Shown one piece after another: positions 11,901-23,900 of a DNA stretch of 64,000 bases. Origin of the DNA: Liopterus haemorrhoidalis (Eukaryota; Arthropoda; Insecta; Coleoptera; Dytiscidae). Each line of letters opens with the position of its first letter. The stretch's first letter is position 1. The translations under genes and the position numbers were made by a program. The stretch lies in contig OZ020611.1 in NCBI GenBank assembly GCA_963971575.1, positions 57,507,381 through 57,571,380 of the forward strand, given 5' to 3'. Under the pieces are notes generated by a model that worked only from the letters and a program-made list of their open reading frames with translations, had not been told where the DNA came from and made no database searches.

Positions 11901-14900
11901 GAAAATAAAAGTTGCCATGTACAAATGAAAAAAATACGCAATATACTTAAAAAGTAATTGTTTGGGCAGGAATTTGAAAAATAAAATTGTAAGACCCGTA
12001 TTTGTTGAAAGAAACTTAAATTCAGCATTGTATTTAGATTTGTTGCAAAACGAAATTACAAACGAAATTGAAAGATAGTTGAAATTGTAGGTGAAGATAA
12101 AATTTGGTTAAACATGACGGTTGTCCAGCGCATTATGGTACCGAAGTAAAAGAATATTTAAATTTTACATTTCCAAATAAGGAGATTGAAAGAGGAGGTG
12201 AAATACTTTGCTCCCCAAGGTCATCATATTTAAGTCCTTGTGATTTTTTCTTGTGGCTCTTCATAAAATATAAAATGTATAATTTCAATAACATCGACTA
12301 CATAGACGATTTAAAGCAAAACATAATAAATATTTGTAATAATATTCATCCGCGAACTATGGTAAATGTAAACAGAAATTTCTACAATAGATTTGGGTTT
12401 TGTTTAGCTAATAATGGAATTTTATTTGAAAATTTAATTTAGATTATAAGATAATATTATTTTATTTTGTAAATTTATTTTCAACCTGAAAATTTTTCCT
12501 TTGTTTGACGTTTGATTCTCATTTGTGCATGGCAACTGTTAATTTCAGATATACATTGTTGGCCATAAAGATTGCAACTTTTAACATTTTTCAATTTTTC
12601 AAATTTTAATAATAATATCGCAAAATAAATACTCTTAGTTCTATAATTTAGTCATATTTTGTCTGTTACATCAATCAATAGTCAAATAATCTGACTTACA
12701 GATTAATAATAAATTATTTCTTCATTTTTGCTTGGACAAAAATATTGCAATTATTATCTGTCTCATTTTGTAATACGTAACTAACAGGTAAAGTTCATTT
12801 TTAGGGTTTTGTAGGTATGACCAAAAAACCCTTATACAGTCATTTTGTCGTCTGTCTGTCTGTCTGTCTGTTCGGTAAAAATTGTAGCCAAACGGCTAAA
12901 CCTAGAGAGTTGAAATTTGGCATGCTTATACAACTCTTTGACCCACACATAGGAAAAATACTAAAACATCTAAAAAACATATCCCCCTAAAAATATAAAC
13001 AAAAATGTGCTCATCAAAAAAAAATATATTTTTTTAAAATTCTGAGTAGGGTATCAAATGAAAGCCCTTAGTACGTGGATTAACGATCAAAATTTTATTT
13101 TTGCAAAATAAATTATTTTGATGCGATTTTTGCCAAAATTGTGCAAAAATTTTTTTGTCCCACACCCTGTAGCCCAGATGGTTTAAACTAAAAATCTGAC
13201 AAAATTCTAAGTAATGTACATTGGTGTGAACCGGAATAGTACAACAGGAATTTTTGATCAGATTATGTTTTCGGAAAATAACGCATTTTTTGTGTTTTTA
13301 ACTAAAATATGTTAAATATTTAATTCGCTATGTAACACTTCAGATAAGAAACTCTGGTAGCTCAGATGGTTTCGTTACGCACTTTGTAAATTGCAGTGCG
13401 AACGTTGCAGAGTTCGAATCCTGTTGATTTTAATTTTGTTTTTTTTTTTTGCATTTCGATTTTGTTTAAATTATTTTGTCAAAATTCTAGTTATATTTTG
13501 GTAAATGTTGCATTTATTTTTTAAAAGCGTAAATTTAATAACCAGTGGGAAGTGTTGAAATTATAATTTAATTCTGTTTGACGAAATCAGAGGGCGGGAC
13601 TTATGATATAAGCAACCAATGGAAGCCATAGGCGCAATTTTAAAAATCTTACTGAACCTTGCTGTATAAATAAAATACTGTACATATTTAGAAACTTAAA
13701 TAATGGTATTAGGTATTCGAATTAAAATTCATAAAAAAATATTTTGACATAAAATTTGTTTTGGCATCCCAAATAATTATCATTCAGTTACTAAATACCT
13801 GCAAAACCCAGAAATGTGTGAAGATTCACACTTCACATAAATTTTTTATGTTGTATATTGAGAATACATTTATAATATTATCAAAGTATTGGTTCGCACG
13901 GATACGCCACAGTCTGTTTAAACCACAACAGTCATCAAAGTAACCACTGTTAAAGTGGTTACTGTTAAATGGTTACAGCCACCAAATTAAAACTGTTTCA
14001 AGTGAAATTAGAAACTTAATAATTTCTGGTTTTGAAGACACGGGCTGCTGCAAAATGTGATTACACAAAATTTAAATGTTCATAAATCTACTGTGTCGCG
14101 AATTATAAAACGATTTCGAGAAGAAGGTACGTTTGAAGTTTCACAAATTCTAGGACGGCCACGAAGAACTACAAAACGAACTGATAAAAAAAATATTTAT
14201 TTATCTACCAATAACCCCTTTCTGTCATCGGAGAAAATTTTGGGCCTTTTACCACAAATTGATCAAGAAAACATCTACTATTCGTAGAACATTAGTTAGT
14301 GAGGGTCTTTTTAGTTGCCGTCCTACTAAAAACCCACTTCTATCCAAAAAGAATGTGAAGGCCCGATTAGAATTTGCTAAAAATCATATTAACTGAACTG
14401 TGGATCAATGGAAAAGGTTATTTTTAGTGATGAATCTAAGTTCAGTTTGTTCAAAAGTTATGGTGTAAGTTACGTTAGGAGGCCTGCAAATAAAAAATTA
14501 GTTCCAAAATACACATTGCCAACAGTTAAACATGCATAAAGAAAAAAATGCATAAAACAAACAACAGATAATGATCCAAAACATTCTTCGAAATTGGTCA
14601 AAAAATGGTTCGAGGATTCAAAAATTAACGTAATGACTTGGCCGTAGTCACCCGATTTAAATCCAATAACCTTTGGGAGATTGTCGACAGAAATATTAGA
14701 AACAAAACGCATTCAAATGATCAGGAAATTATTAGAATCAATGCCGAAAAGATGTCGGGAAGTTATAAATACTGGTGGTTACTATACAAAATATTAAAAA
14801 TGATCTGTTAGTAATAATTTATTTTCTTAATGAATAAAAAAAAAAAAAAAAAAATTTAAGAGTACAGTCTGTTCCAAACGGTTAAGCGGAACTAAATGGG

Positions 14901-17900
14901 AATTTAGTTCTTTTAGGTTGTCACGAGAAGGGACCTTGCTTGGGTTATTTCTTTTTCGCGTTGGGATGTCAAAATTTAAAATTCCAACAATGAAACCATG
15001 GAAACGAATGACATATGTCAAAATTAAATATTTTTTTTTGTATTTTAATGACAAAAAAATAAATAAATGGGAAATTTATATTAAGAATGACACAAAAAAT
15101 CAAAATATAAAGAAAAAGACATTTTAAAATGATATTAACCTTAACCAAAAAATGTTTATTATAAGTATGATTTACAAAGCTTAAACAAAACGGCCGAAAG
15201 GCACGATTTAAACGATGAAAGTAACTAGATTGAAAAATCTAGTTCCGCTTAACCGTTTGGAACAGACTGTAAGATATCATTTTTCAATATGACATATGTC
15301 AAAGGGATCGACATTTTAAAAAAGTGACATTTTTTAATACTAACATGACATACAGCTTCAAAAGTGCAAACTATTGAAAACAAAATTCCCTCTTAGTTTG
15401 TTCTTATAAAAGTGAACAGCTTATAGTTGCTATCTTTATGTCCAGGTAATAATAATAAATACTATTAAAAAAAAATTAGAATTTACTATTCAAATTTAAT
15501 TTTTTACTATAATATATGTAGAGGATTGTTAAATGTAAGAATTACATTTTTTAATTTTAAAAATATTGAATAAAATAAAAATAAAATAGGATTATCAAAA
15601 ATTGCTATCTTTATGGTCAATACTGTATATACAAAAAATATTGTTTGCCATTTTTCAAACAAATTGGGATTTTTTTATTCAAAATTAGACTCAATGTGTT
15701 AGTAATGGGTGTTTTTTTTAGAGGTATAGAACTTTAAATTGCAATAAAACAACGATGGATTATTCGATTGACATGAATTTTTTTTATTCGAAAGATAATC
15801 TTGTGGCATTACATTTTAAATATGATTTCTGGCATATGACCGCCACGGCTGGCTCGGATGTAGTCCAATCTGGACGTCCAATTTTCGATGACTTTTTCCA
15901 ACATTTGTGGCCGTATATCGGCAATAACACGGCGAATGTTGTCTTCCAAATGGTCAAGCGTTTGTGGCTTATCCGCATAGACCAATGACTTTACATAGCC
16001 CCACAGAAAGTAGTCCAGCGGTGTTAAATCACAAGATCTTGGAGGCCAATTCACAGGTCCAAAACGTGAAATTAGGCGGTCACCAAACGTGTCTTTCAAT
16101 AAATCGTGTGTGACATGTTGCGCCGTCTTGTTGGTATGATTTAATGTAATGCCACAAGATTATCTTTCGAATAAAAAAAAATTCATGTCAATCGAATAAT
16201 CCATCGTTGTTTTATTGCAATTTAAAGTTCTATACCTCTAAAAAAAACACCCGTTACTAAAATAATGAACAATTTTTATTAATACAGTTTTTGTCTAAAA
16301 CTCATAGTAGAGATAGAATATGCAATGGAAAATTTAACATGGGAAAGCTCTATGTTGCAAATCGAAAAAAGAAAAACGGTATAGTGATTCTTATTAATAA
16401 ACATATTATCAAAATATCAAAATAACGGACATATTATCAATCAATAAAAATAAATACCTGACGGCTGAGGAATTTCTAAGTGCCCCTGGTCTTTTGCCTC
16501 TCTCAATAACATCATCAACACTCCGATAGTAATATCTCGTTTTCTTTTTAGCGGATATGTCTCCTTTCTTCCATTTTACTTTCTCATTTTCTATTTCAAA
16601 ATCACCTTCAGTAATACCATCTTTCTGAGATTTTAGACCCTAAAAATCACCAGTATAAGTAAATGAATTTAACATGCAGCATCACATGATATAAATGTAG
16701 TTTTATTTTTAATTAGGTACCGAAAAACAAAAAAAAAAAAAAAGTGGCCATTACATAGAACACCGGTAGACAAACTAGAGACCGTAGAATGAATGTGAAC
16801 TACCGAGTGATTTCATTCAGTTTGCCAATAAGAAAATATAATGTTTACTTTTCTTATCTAAAGCAGTGTTCTTGTACCCGCGGTCCGCGGATCAGTGCCG
16901 GTCCGTGATATATTTCGTCCGAATCATATATATATGCACACTTCCATTCACGAGTATATAGCACATTTTTTCAGTCGACGCAGAAACTTTTTTTCGAACC
17001 ATGATTTATTTAATATTTACTAGCACTAATACAACGCCTCTCGCGGCTATTTTTCATACTTCTGAAGAATCTAGCTCTTTGGAATAGTCGTTTATAAGAG
17101 GAAGATATAGAAATGTTTCCACTTATGGAAGAATTTTTTATTGCTGTTGATGTCAACCAGAAAGTCATATTCAACAAGTCAACATTTCAGCAAAAGCTGA
17201 AAATTTTAATAATTATTTCAAAGGTAACCTGTGGATTAATAATTCATTCTTGATAGATAAAAAGTTATGTGTACTTGATCCTCGAGCAATTAATTTATAA
17301 GCGATGTATTTTTTAATTTAATGCGTTCTTTAGAGAGAATCATAAAATCATTCTCAAACTATATAATATATTAATTAGTATTAGTATATTTTATGTGTGG
17401 CCCAAAACAACTCGTATTCTTATAATGTGGCCCAGGGAAGCTTAAAGGTTGGACATCCCTGACTTAAACGTTTGGAATAGCCTATACATAAGTCACGATG
17501 TCCTCATAAATATTTCTTGACTACTGATAAGATTTACAAAAATAAGAATTAACAAAAGTGTCACATATAATCTATTCCAAATAATTTTGTACAGTTTCAA
17601 ACGTGGTTTGTCTCCGGAAAAGTGTATCTCCGAAATATTTACTTTTTTTTCTTGAAAATTGTCTAAGTCGGAGCACAGTGTTTCATTGGAATAAACAATT
17701 TCAAATAGAAGTTTTTAACCTAAATGCCGATCCTCGTCCAGGAAAGTCCCGTGAAACAGTTACTCCTGTAAATATTGCTGTGGTTAAAAAACTGTTTCAT
17801 GAAATTAGGCAGATAGAGGAGTTTTTGCACATGAATGCACCAGCTATCCGTTTAATTCTTCGCGACCATCTGGAAGTTAGGAAAGTTTGCACGCTATGGG

Positions 17901-20900
17901 CAATCCACAACCTGACTGATGTACAAACAGTAATAAGAGTTGAATGGTGTCGTAAATGTTAAACTAATTTGGAAATGGGTCACTCGAAATAAGTGAATTT
18001 CATTGTGACAGGGGACGAAACATGGCTTTATTATTATAATGTGCCATCAAAGTCAAGAAACAAAATATGGCTCTTTGAAGACGAAGAAACTCCAACCGCG
18101 GTAAAACAATCAAGATCTGTGGAAAAGAAAATGACTGTCGTATTCTTCGGTAAGCGAGAGATTATTACTAGGACTGTTCTAGAAGAGCAAAAACCGTACG
18201 GCCAAGTGGTACATTGAGTCAATGCCAAAGTCAAGTCATCAATGAAAATAGGCGAATTACATACAGGCAGATAGAGGAGTATTTGCACATTAATGCACCA
18301 ACTATCAGTTCAATTCTTCACGACCATCTGGAAGTTAGAAAAGTTTGCACGCTATGGGTACCCCGCAACCTGACTGATGCACAAACAGCAATAAGAGTTG
18401 AATGGTGTCGAAATATGTTTAAAAAAGTTGAAATGGGACACTCGAAATACATTGTGACAAGGGACGAAACATGGCTTTATTATTATAATGTGCCATCAAG
18501 CTTTCCTTTAGCCTACACATAGACGCTACTTCGAAAAAAACTAGCAAAATGCTAGAGTTCATTATGCGCACAACACAGTATTTCTGTAATCACAAAGCAA
18601 TAGTCACATTCAGACCAATTCTGTAACTCAGTTACTACGATCATAGATCATCAACTAAATCTGTCACTATGAGCAAGGTCAGTTACTATCATGAATGAAA
18701 GTCATTATACTTTTTATAATATTTTATCTTGTAGTAACGTTACTACACAGTAAATTTTGACAGAATTGATCTGATTGTATAATGCTTACGTGCTGAGTCA
18801 TTTAATGTATTGCAGTACAGTGTGGAACCCCCAGTATGACATCTACATCTTTCGAATAGAAGGTGTACAGAAAAAGTTTCTGCAATACCTCGGCCGCAAG
18901 ACCTCACTGGCCACCCTTAGCTATCCAGAGATTTGTAAATATTTCAAAATCATAACATTGGAAGATCGTCGGAAAATCTCAGATATTCTAGGAAGGACCA
19001 AAATATTAAACAACCGATACGACTGCCAGCAGTATCTAATGTTGTTATCTTTGAACACACCCCCTAGAGAATTTAGATGCAAAACTCTCATGAAACAACC
19101 CTTTGCAAGGACAAACTGTAACAGTAATACCCCATTAAACAGAATGTCTCTAACTGTCAATAAGATTACCGATAGAGTGGGTACTGACATCTTTCACGAT
19201 AGTAGTGCGTCAATAAAAACAAAAATATATGCGTATTGCTTAAATAATATATGATTGGAACTCGGATGATCGGTTTGACGGATGATATGATTGTTCTTGA
19301 ATAATTACACCGGTCAACAGGAATTTTGAGTCTGTGTTCTGCATATCTGATTTTTATTTTTTCCACATTATTAATTAAAGAAAAAATAGTTTTACCCGTT
19401 TGCTTTTGTAGCTATCAGAATGAAATTACGGATTTTAAGAAAATTTCCCTTTTTTCAGACCTTTATTGTATGTAAAAATAATAAAAACTTTTGTTATGAA
19501 TTTGAATCAGTTTTGTTTACAAGAAAACCATTCTAAACAAAGAACTACTGTAACAGAATATATAAAAAAGTTTAGAAATGATTATTTTTCGTATTTCTTC
19601 TGTGATTGTATGGACTTTCTCGTGTTAGCCCCCAAATATAGTCCCCCATCATACTCTCATTGTATTGCCCCTGATAACGACGTTCAAAGACCATCACGTC
19701 TTGATGCAAACGTTTACCTTATTCTTCCGAACAGGCTCCCATGTTATCTTTAAATTCGTCTAAGTACGCATGTAACATATGCACTCTAAGGGACATTCTG
19801 CATCCCATGAGTTTAAAGTTATCAAGCATAGCTACAATAAGCTATTTGTAATTGTCTGCTCTATTGTTTCTGAGAAAACCATGAACCACTGCTTTCAGGC
19901 TTTCCTTTCATGAGTATTGAGTATTTGTGAAAATTCGTCACTGGCCATTATTTTCTTTATTTGTGGTCCGACAAAAATAAAGGTAGCAAGGATATTTAGT
20001 ATAACCGCCTATGCAAGGCGGTCGGAATCTCATGCATTCCTTCTGACTGGCGTCTTTTCATAAACAGTTCTACAAAAAGTTTAAAAGCTATCCTTCTTCA
20101 CAATGGAAATAAATTTCCATCTCTTCCTTTGGCTCATTCCGCAATGCTCAAAGAAAATTACGAAAGTGCTTGAGAGTTTAAAGTATGATGAGTATACCTG
20201 GCCAGTGATAGGGGATTTTAAGATGGTTGGATGGGATGCAGTTCCATCAGAAATCCAACCATTCTCTTGTTTTGATAAATTCGCCGCAAATAAAGCAGGA
20301 TGAGTCTACCTCGTGTTTACAACTTTTTAACGCCATTTTTTGGATCTGCCGCTACACAAAATGCGTTATATCGCTGCAATGCGCATGCGCATACCGACTA
20401 AGAACCACGTAAGTGAAATGCCACTTGCTTTCCACCCGCTCGTTCCTATCCTTACTTAATATAACGCACTTCTCCTTATATGGTCATAAAAATAAATAAA
20501 TATATGTTGATCGATGTAAAATGTACAAAAGCAAAGTTTTTCAAAAATAAACGATGATTTTAGTTGTTTCGATATAAAGCAACAGAAAATAGTCATTAAA
20601 AAAAAGAATAAATTTTTTTTTTTTTTTTGACCTGTGTTGTTAACTAATTTAAATTAATTTTTATACTTATATGGTATTATATATTTTTATGTTTATATAT
20701 AGTAACTGCTTCACATTAATAACTTATGTATGTATATACTGATGTACCATTAATTAAGTTGTAAATTGTTTTTTTTTGTATATTTGTAGTTGCTTAACTG
20801 GGTTCGACCTGTTTGCAACTCGAATAAGTAAATAAATAAAATCAAAGTCAGGAAACAAGATATGGCTCTTTGAAGACGAAGAAACTCCAATCGCGGTAAA

Positions 20901-23900
20901 ACAATCAAGATCTGTGAAAAATAAAAATGATTGTCGTATTTTTCGGTAAGCGAGTGATCATTACGAGAATTGTTCTAGAAGAGCAAAAAACAGTATGGCC
21001 AAGTGGTACGTTGAGATTTGTTTGTCTCAGTTGACTCAGTCTCTTCAAAACTTACGGCCACGTTCACGCCGTGACACTTGGCGCTTGTATGGAGATAATA
21101 CACCCACGCATCGGGCTCAACTAATTAAAGAATTTTTGAATAATTCTGGTCTGCAAGTGTTAGAACATAACTCCGTATAGTCCAGATCTTGCCCTTTGTG
21201 ATTTTGGATTTTTCCCTTTCTCAAGGATAAGCTTAAAGACAACCATTTTAAGAGCGAAGATGAGCTTCTAGCAGCCTGGGACCAAACCTGTGTAGAATTC
21301 CAACTGAGCAGTGGGAAGACATTTTTAACACGTGGTTTATACGTATGAGAAAGTGTATTGAACGTGATGGGATGTACTTTGAAAAAGTTTAAAAAGTAAG
21401 CCCGTACCTCAAAACTTTTCTAGCGGTCTACGTAAAAATAAAATATACGATTTTTCCGCAGTTAGGCATTTTTTTTTTTGTAGATTTGGCACGAAGTAGC
21501 TGAAAATTCTTTATAGTACAGGAAATGAAAAATTTTGGCTCGCAATTTTTTCGTCTAGCATAGAATTACGTGAAATTTTCACAGAAGGTAGGGAATAGCC
21601 CAAGGATCATTTTCTACATCATGCCGGTGTACGCTAAAACCTTGGGGGTGGTTCCCACCCCATCTCGGGGGTGGAAATTTTTTACTACATTTTAACTATA
21701 GGAATAGATGGGAATGGTAATTCTAAGAAAAAAATGTTCTTTACGTTTTCTTCGTAAATCTAATATTTTTTGAGTTATTCGCGGTTGAAAGTAACAGTTT
21801 TTCGACGAAAAAATCGATGTTTTTAAAAAGTTTTTTGCGAATAACTCGAAATATATGCATTTTATCAAAAAAAAAACTGTAGAAAGCAAAATTGTAGCTT
21901 TTAAAAAAACAAACAAAATCCTTTTTTTTATTATTTTTCTATGACTAATACGAACCGAGATACGGCATGTTAATGGTTAACTTTTTTTCGCCAAATGCAT
22001 AATTTGAAAGATTCAATGTCAAATAACAGGAAAAATTTGCATTTTTCGAGTAAAACTCATTGAATCTTTTTTAAAGTATTTGATTAGACATTTCAAAAAA
22101 AAAAAAAAAAAGTCTCTAGCATAAAAATTAAGCGACTTATGATCAAAATAAGGTCGGTACCTACTTTTTTCTACGAAAAAATCAGTGAAAACAACCCCCT
22201 ATTTACCCCCTCAATTAAAATTGATCCTCACCCTTCTGTGGTTCTCTTCATATATGTATTTTCAGTACACCCAAGAAGTTTGACCAATTTAAAACGCCTA
22301 ATTTTAGAAAAATTGGAGTTTAAAGAAAAAACGTTTTTTTGCGATTTCGTATTTTTCACCCTTTTCTTCAAAATATCTCCGAAATTACTGGAGATACGAA
22401 AAAAATGATAGAGCACTAAATTGTAGCTTTTTTAATGACTTAAATTTCCCTGTGTATATATTTTCTGTACAGTGAATATTTGGCGAGATATAGTCGTTTA
22501 AAACCTCTACTTACAAGCGAACACCACCTTATTCGAGCCCTTCAAACTCACCCCATTTAAAAACTAAGGGATCTTAAGGAATTTAATTTACATAGTCTTA
22601 TTGCTCTTGAAAAGCCCTACAAAATCGTTTTTGAAAAAACTTCGGGGTACAATTAGGGGTAGTTTTCACCCTTAAAAAACAAAAAGCGTACAACGGCACA
22701 ATGTAGAAAATGAACTAGAGGGTGAAATGAGCCTAATTCCAAATTTTTATCCAAATCGATGCTGGACGAAAAAATTGCGAGGTTTTGTCATTGTTTGAGC
22801 TTCATTTCCTGTACTATTAGCTTGATCGTAAATTCGATGATACTATTAAGTATTTTTGTTTTTATGTATTTCAGAACAAAAGTTATGTTTTAAACCTGAG
22901 TTACAGACCCAGAAGCGCCTTACTATGATGTTTCAAAATAGAGAAATACAACACAGACCTTAAGTTCTGCCACTTTAGCTGCTTTTTCAGGGCCATAGGC
23001 ACCAACAGCCCCTCGGCCCTTGCGTACATGAGCTTCAACTGGAGCCGATATACCTTGCAAATCTTTACCCAAGCCTTTACCAGGCTGGTAACCCATTTGA
23101 AGCAGCAGCTTGGCTCCTATTCCCTTAGTGTGCTTCTCCCATTGGCCAACTCCTTGTTTTATCATTGTTGGGTTAAGAGGTGCACGATTCTTCTTTCGAA
23201 GACCTGCAATATCTCCTGTGATTTCCGTTATGTTAGACTGCTTTTGACGACCGAATCCAGCTCTCGTTGAAGGGCCATCACTGTCTGATTCACTTGAACT
23301 ATTCTTGATTCTCTTATACGAATCTATAAACAAAACAAAAATTTATGTGAAGTTGAATTATCACATATTTCAAAAATTCGTACGTAAATAGTGTAACATT
23401 TTTAAGCATACTTAAGAGGTTGAAAGAAAACATTGTTTGTTGTTTCACATAACTTTTACTAGCAATACGAGGGCTACCATTTAAGTTTTTACAAAAACTA
23501 AGAAAGAAACATTTTTTTTTTGGAACAAACTGTTTTATTGCTTTTCAAAATATTCGCGTTTAAGATTTATGCACTTTTGCATGCGTTCAAACCAGTTCTC
23601 AAAACATTTTTTTCACTCTGAAATTGGTATCTCAAAAACATTGTTTTCGAAGGTTTGAACAGCTTCTTGAGGTGATGAAAATCGCTGTCCACGCATTTTT
23701 TGGTTGACATTGGGGGAAAAAAAGTCGTTAGGGGGATAAAGCAGGTGAATACGAGCAATAAGACATTAATTCGATGTTTTTCTCCTTCAAATAATCAATT
23801 GTTTGACGTGCTGTGTAGGAACTTGCATTGTCATGATGAAGAATGATGCGATGTTTTTGGTTGTTTTTTCCTGATTTTGTCGATGACTTCTGGCAAACAA

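Larger units (their letters stand above)
12554..15625 (+). mobile_element. Tc1-like element with IR/DR double ends, multiply interrupted
   Basis: The outer terminal repeats are cattgttggccataaag at 12554 and its counterpart ctttatggtcaatactg ending at 15625, each flanked by TA. Inner repeats of the same type occur at about 12733-12757 (ttggacaaaaatattgcaat) and 15425-15447. This is the IR/DR arrangement known for some Tc1 elements. A degenerate Tc1 transposase (14041-14815) lies between them. The element has been interrupted by a 1-kb dispersed repeat (12797-13847) and a MITE (14865-15269). Confidence 0.7.
15645..16345 (-). repeat. inverted copy of the 11745-11870 repeat, split by an insertion
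   Basis: The segments 15645-15704 and 16258-16345, read on the minus strand, match 11745-11870 (for example the stretch ctatctctactatgagtttt). The element at 15705-16254 lies in between. Taken with 11745, these could be the ends of one larger element that spans the Tc1 region. Confidence 0.6.
18500..20840 (+). mobile_element. LINE-bounded insertion (5-bp target duplication, taaa-type tail)
   Basis: The insertion is flanked by atcaa. It ends in taaataaataaa at 20829-20840, as expected for the 3' tail of a non-LTR retrotransposon. It contains, in order, a small MITE, the C-terminal end of a LINE polyprotein, and an inverted relic of an orphan family. Nested insertion or rearrangement must therefore have followed integration. 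Confidence 0.68.
18215..21395 (+). pseudogene. mariner transposase relic, copy 2, split by a LINE insertion
   Basis: The 5' piece, 18215-18499, encodes [20 protein letters not shown] to [14 protein letters not shown]. The 3' piece, from 20841, resumes with [14 protein letters not shown] and continues through an [20 protein letters not shown] segment (second Asp) and [20 protein letters not shown] to a degraded C-terminus at about 21395. The two pieces are interrupted by 18500-20840, and atcaa is repeated at both junctions (18495-18499 and 20841-20845). Confidence 0.82.

Noticed and set aside
13351..13424. Functional tRNA gene
   Set aside because: A and B boxes are present but the cloverleaf stems do not all pair and it lies inside a dispersed repeat.
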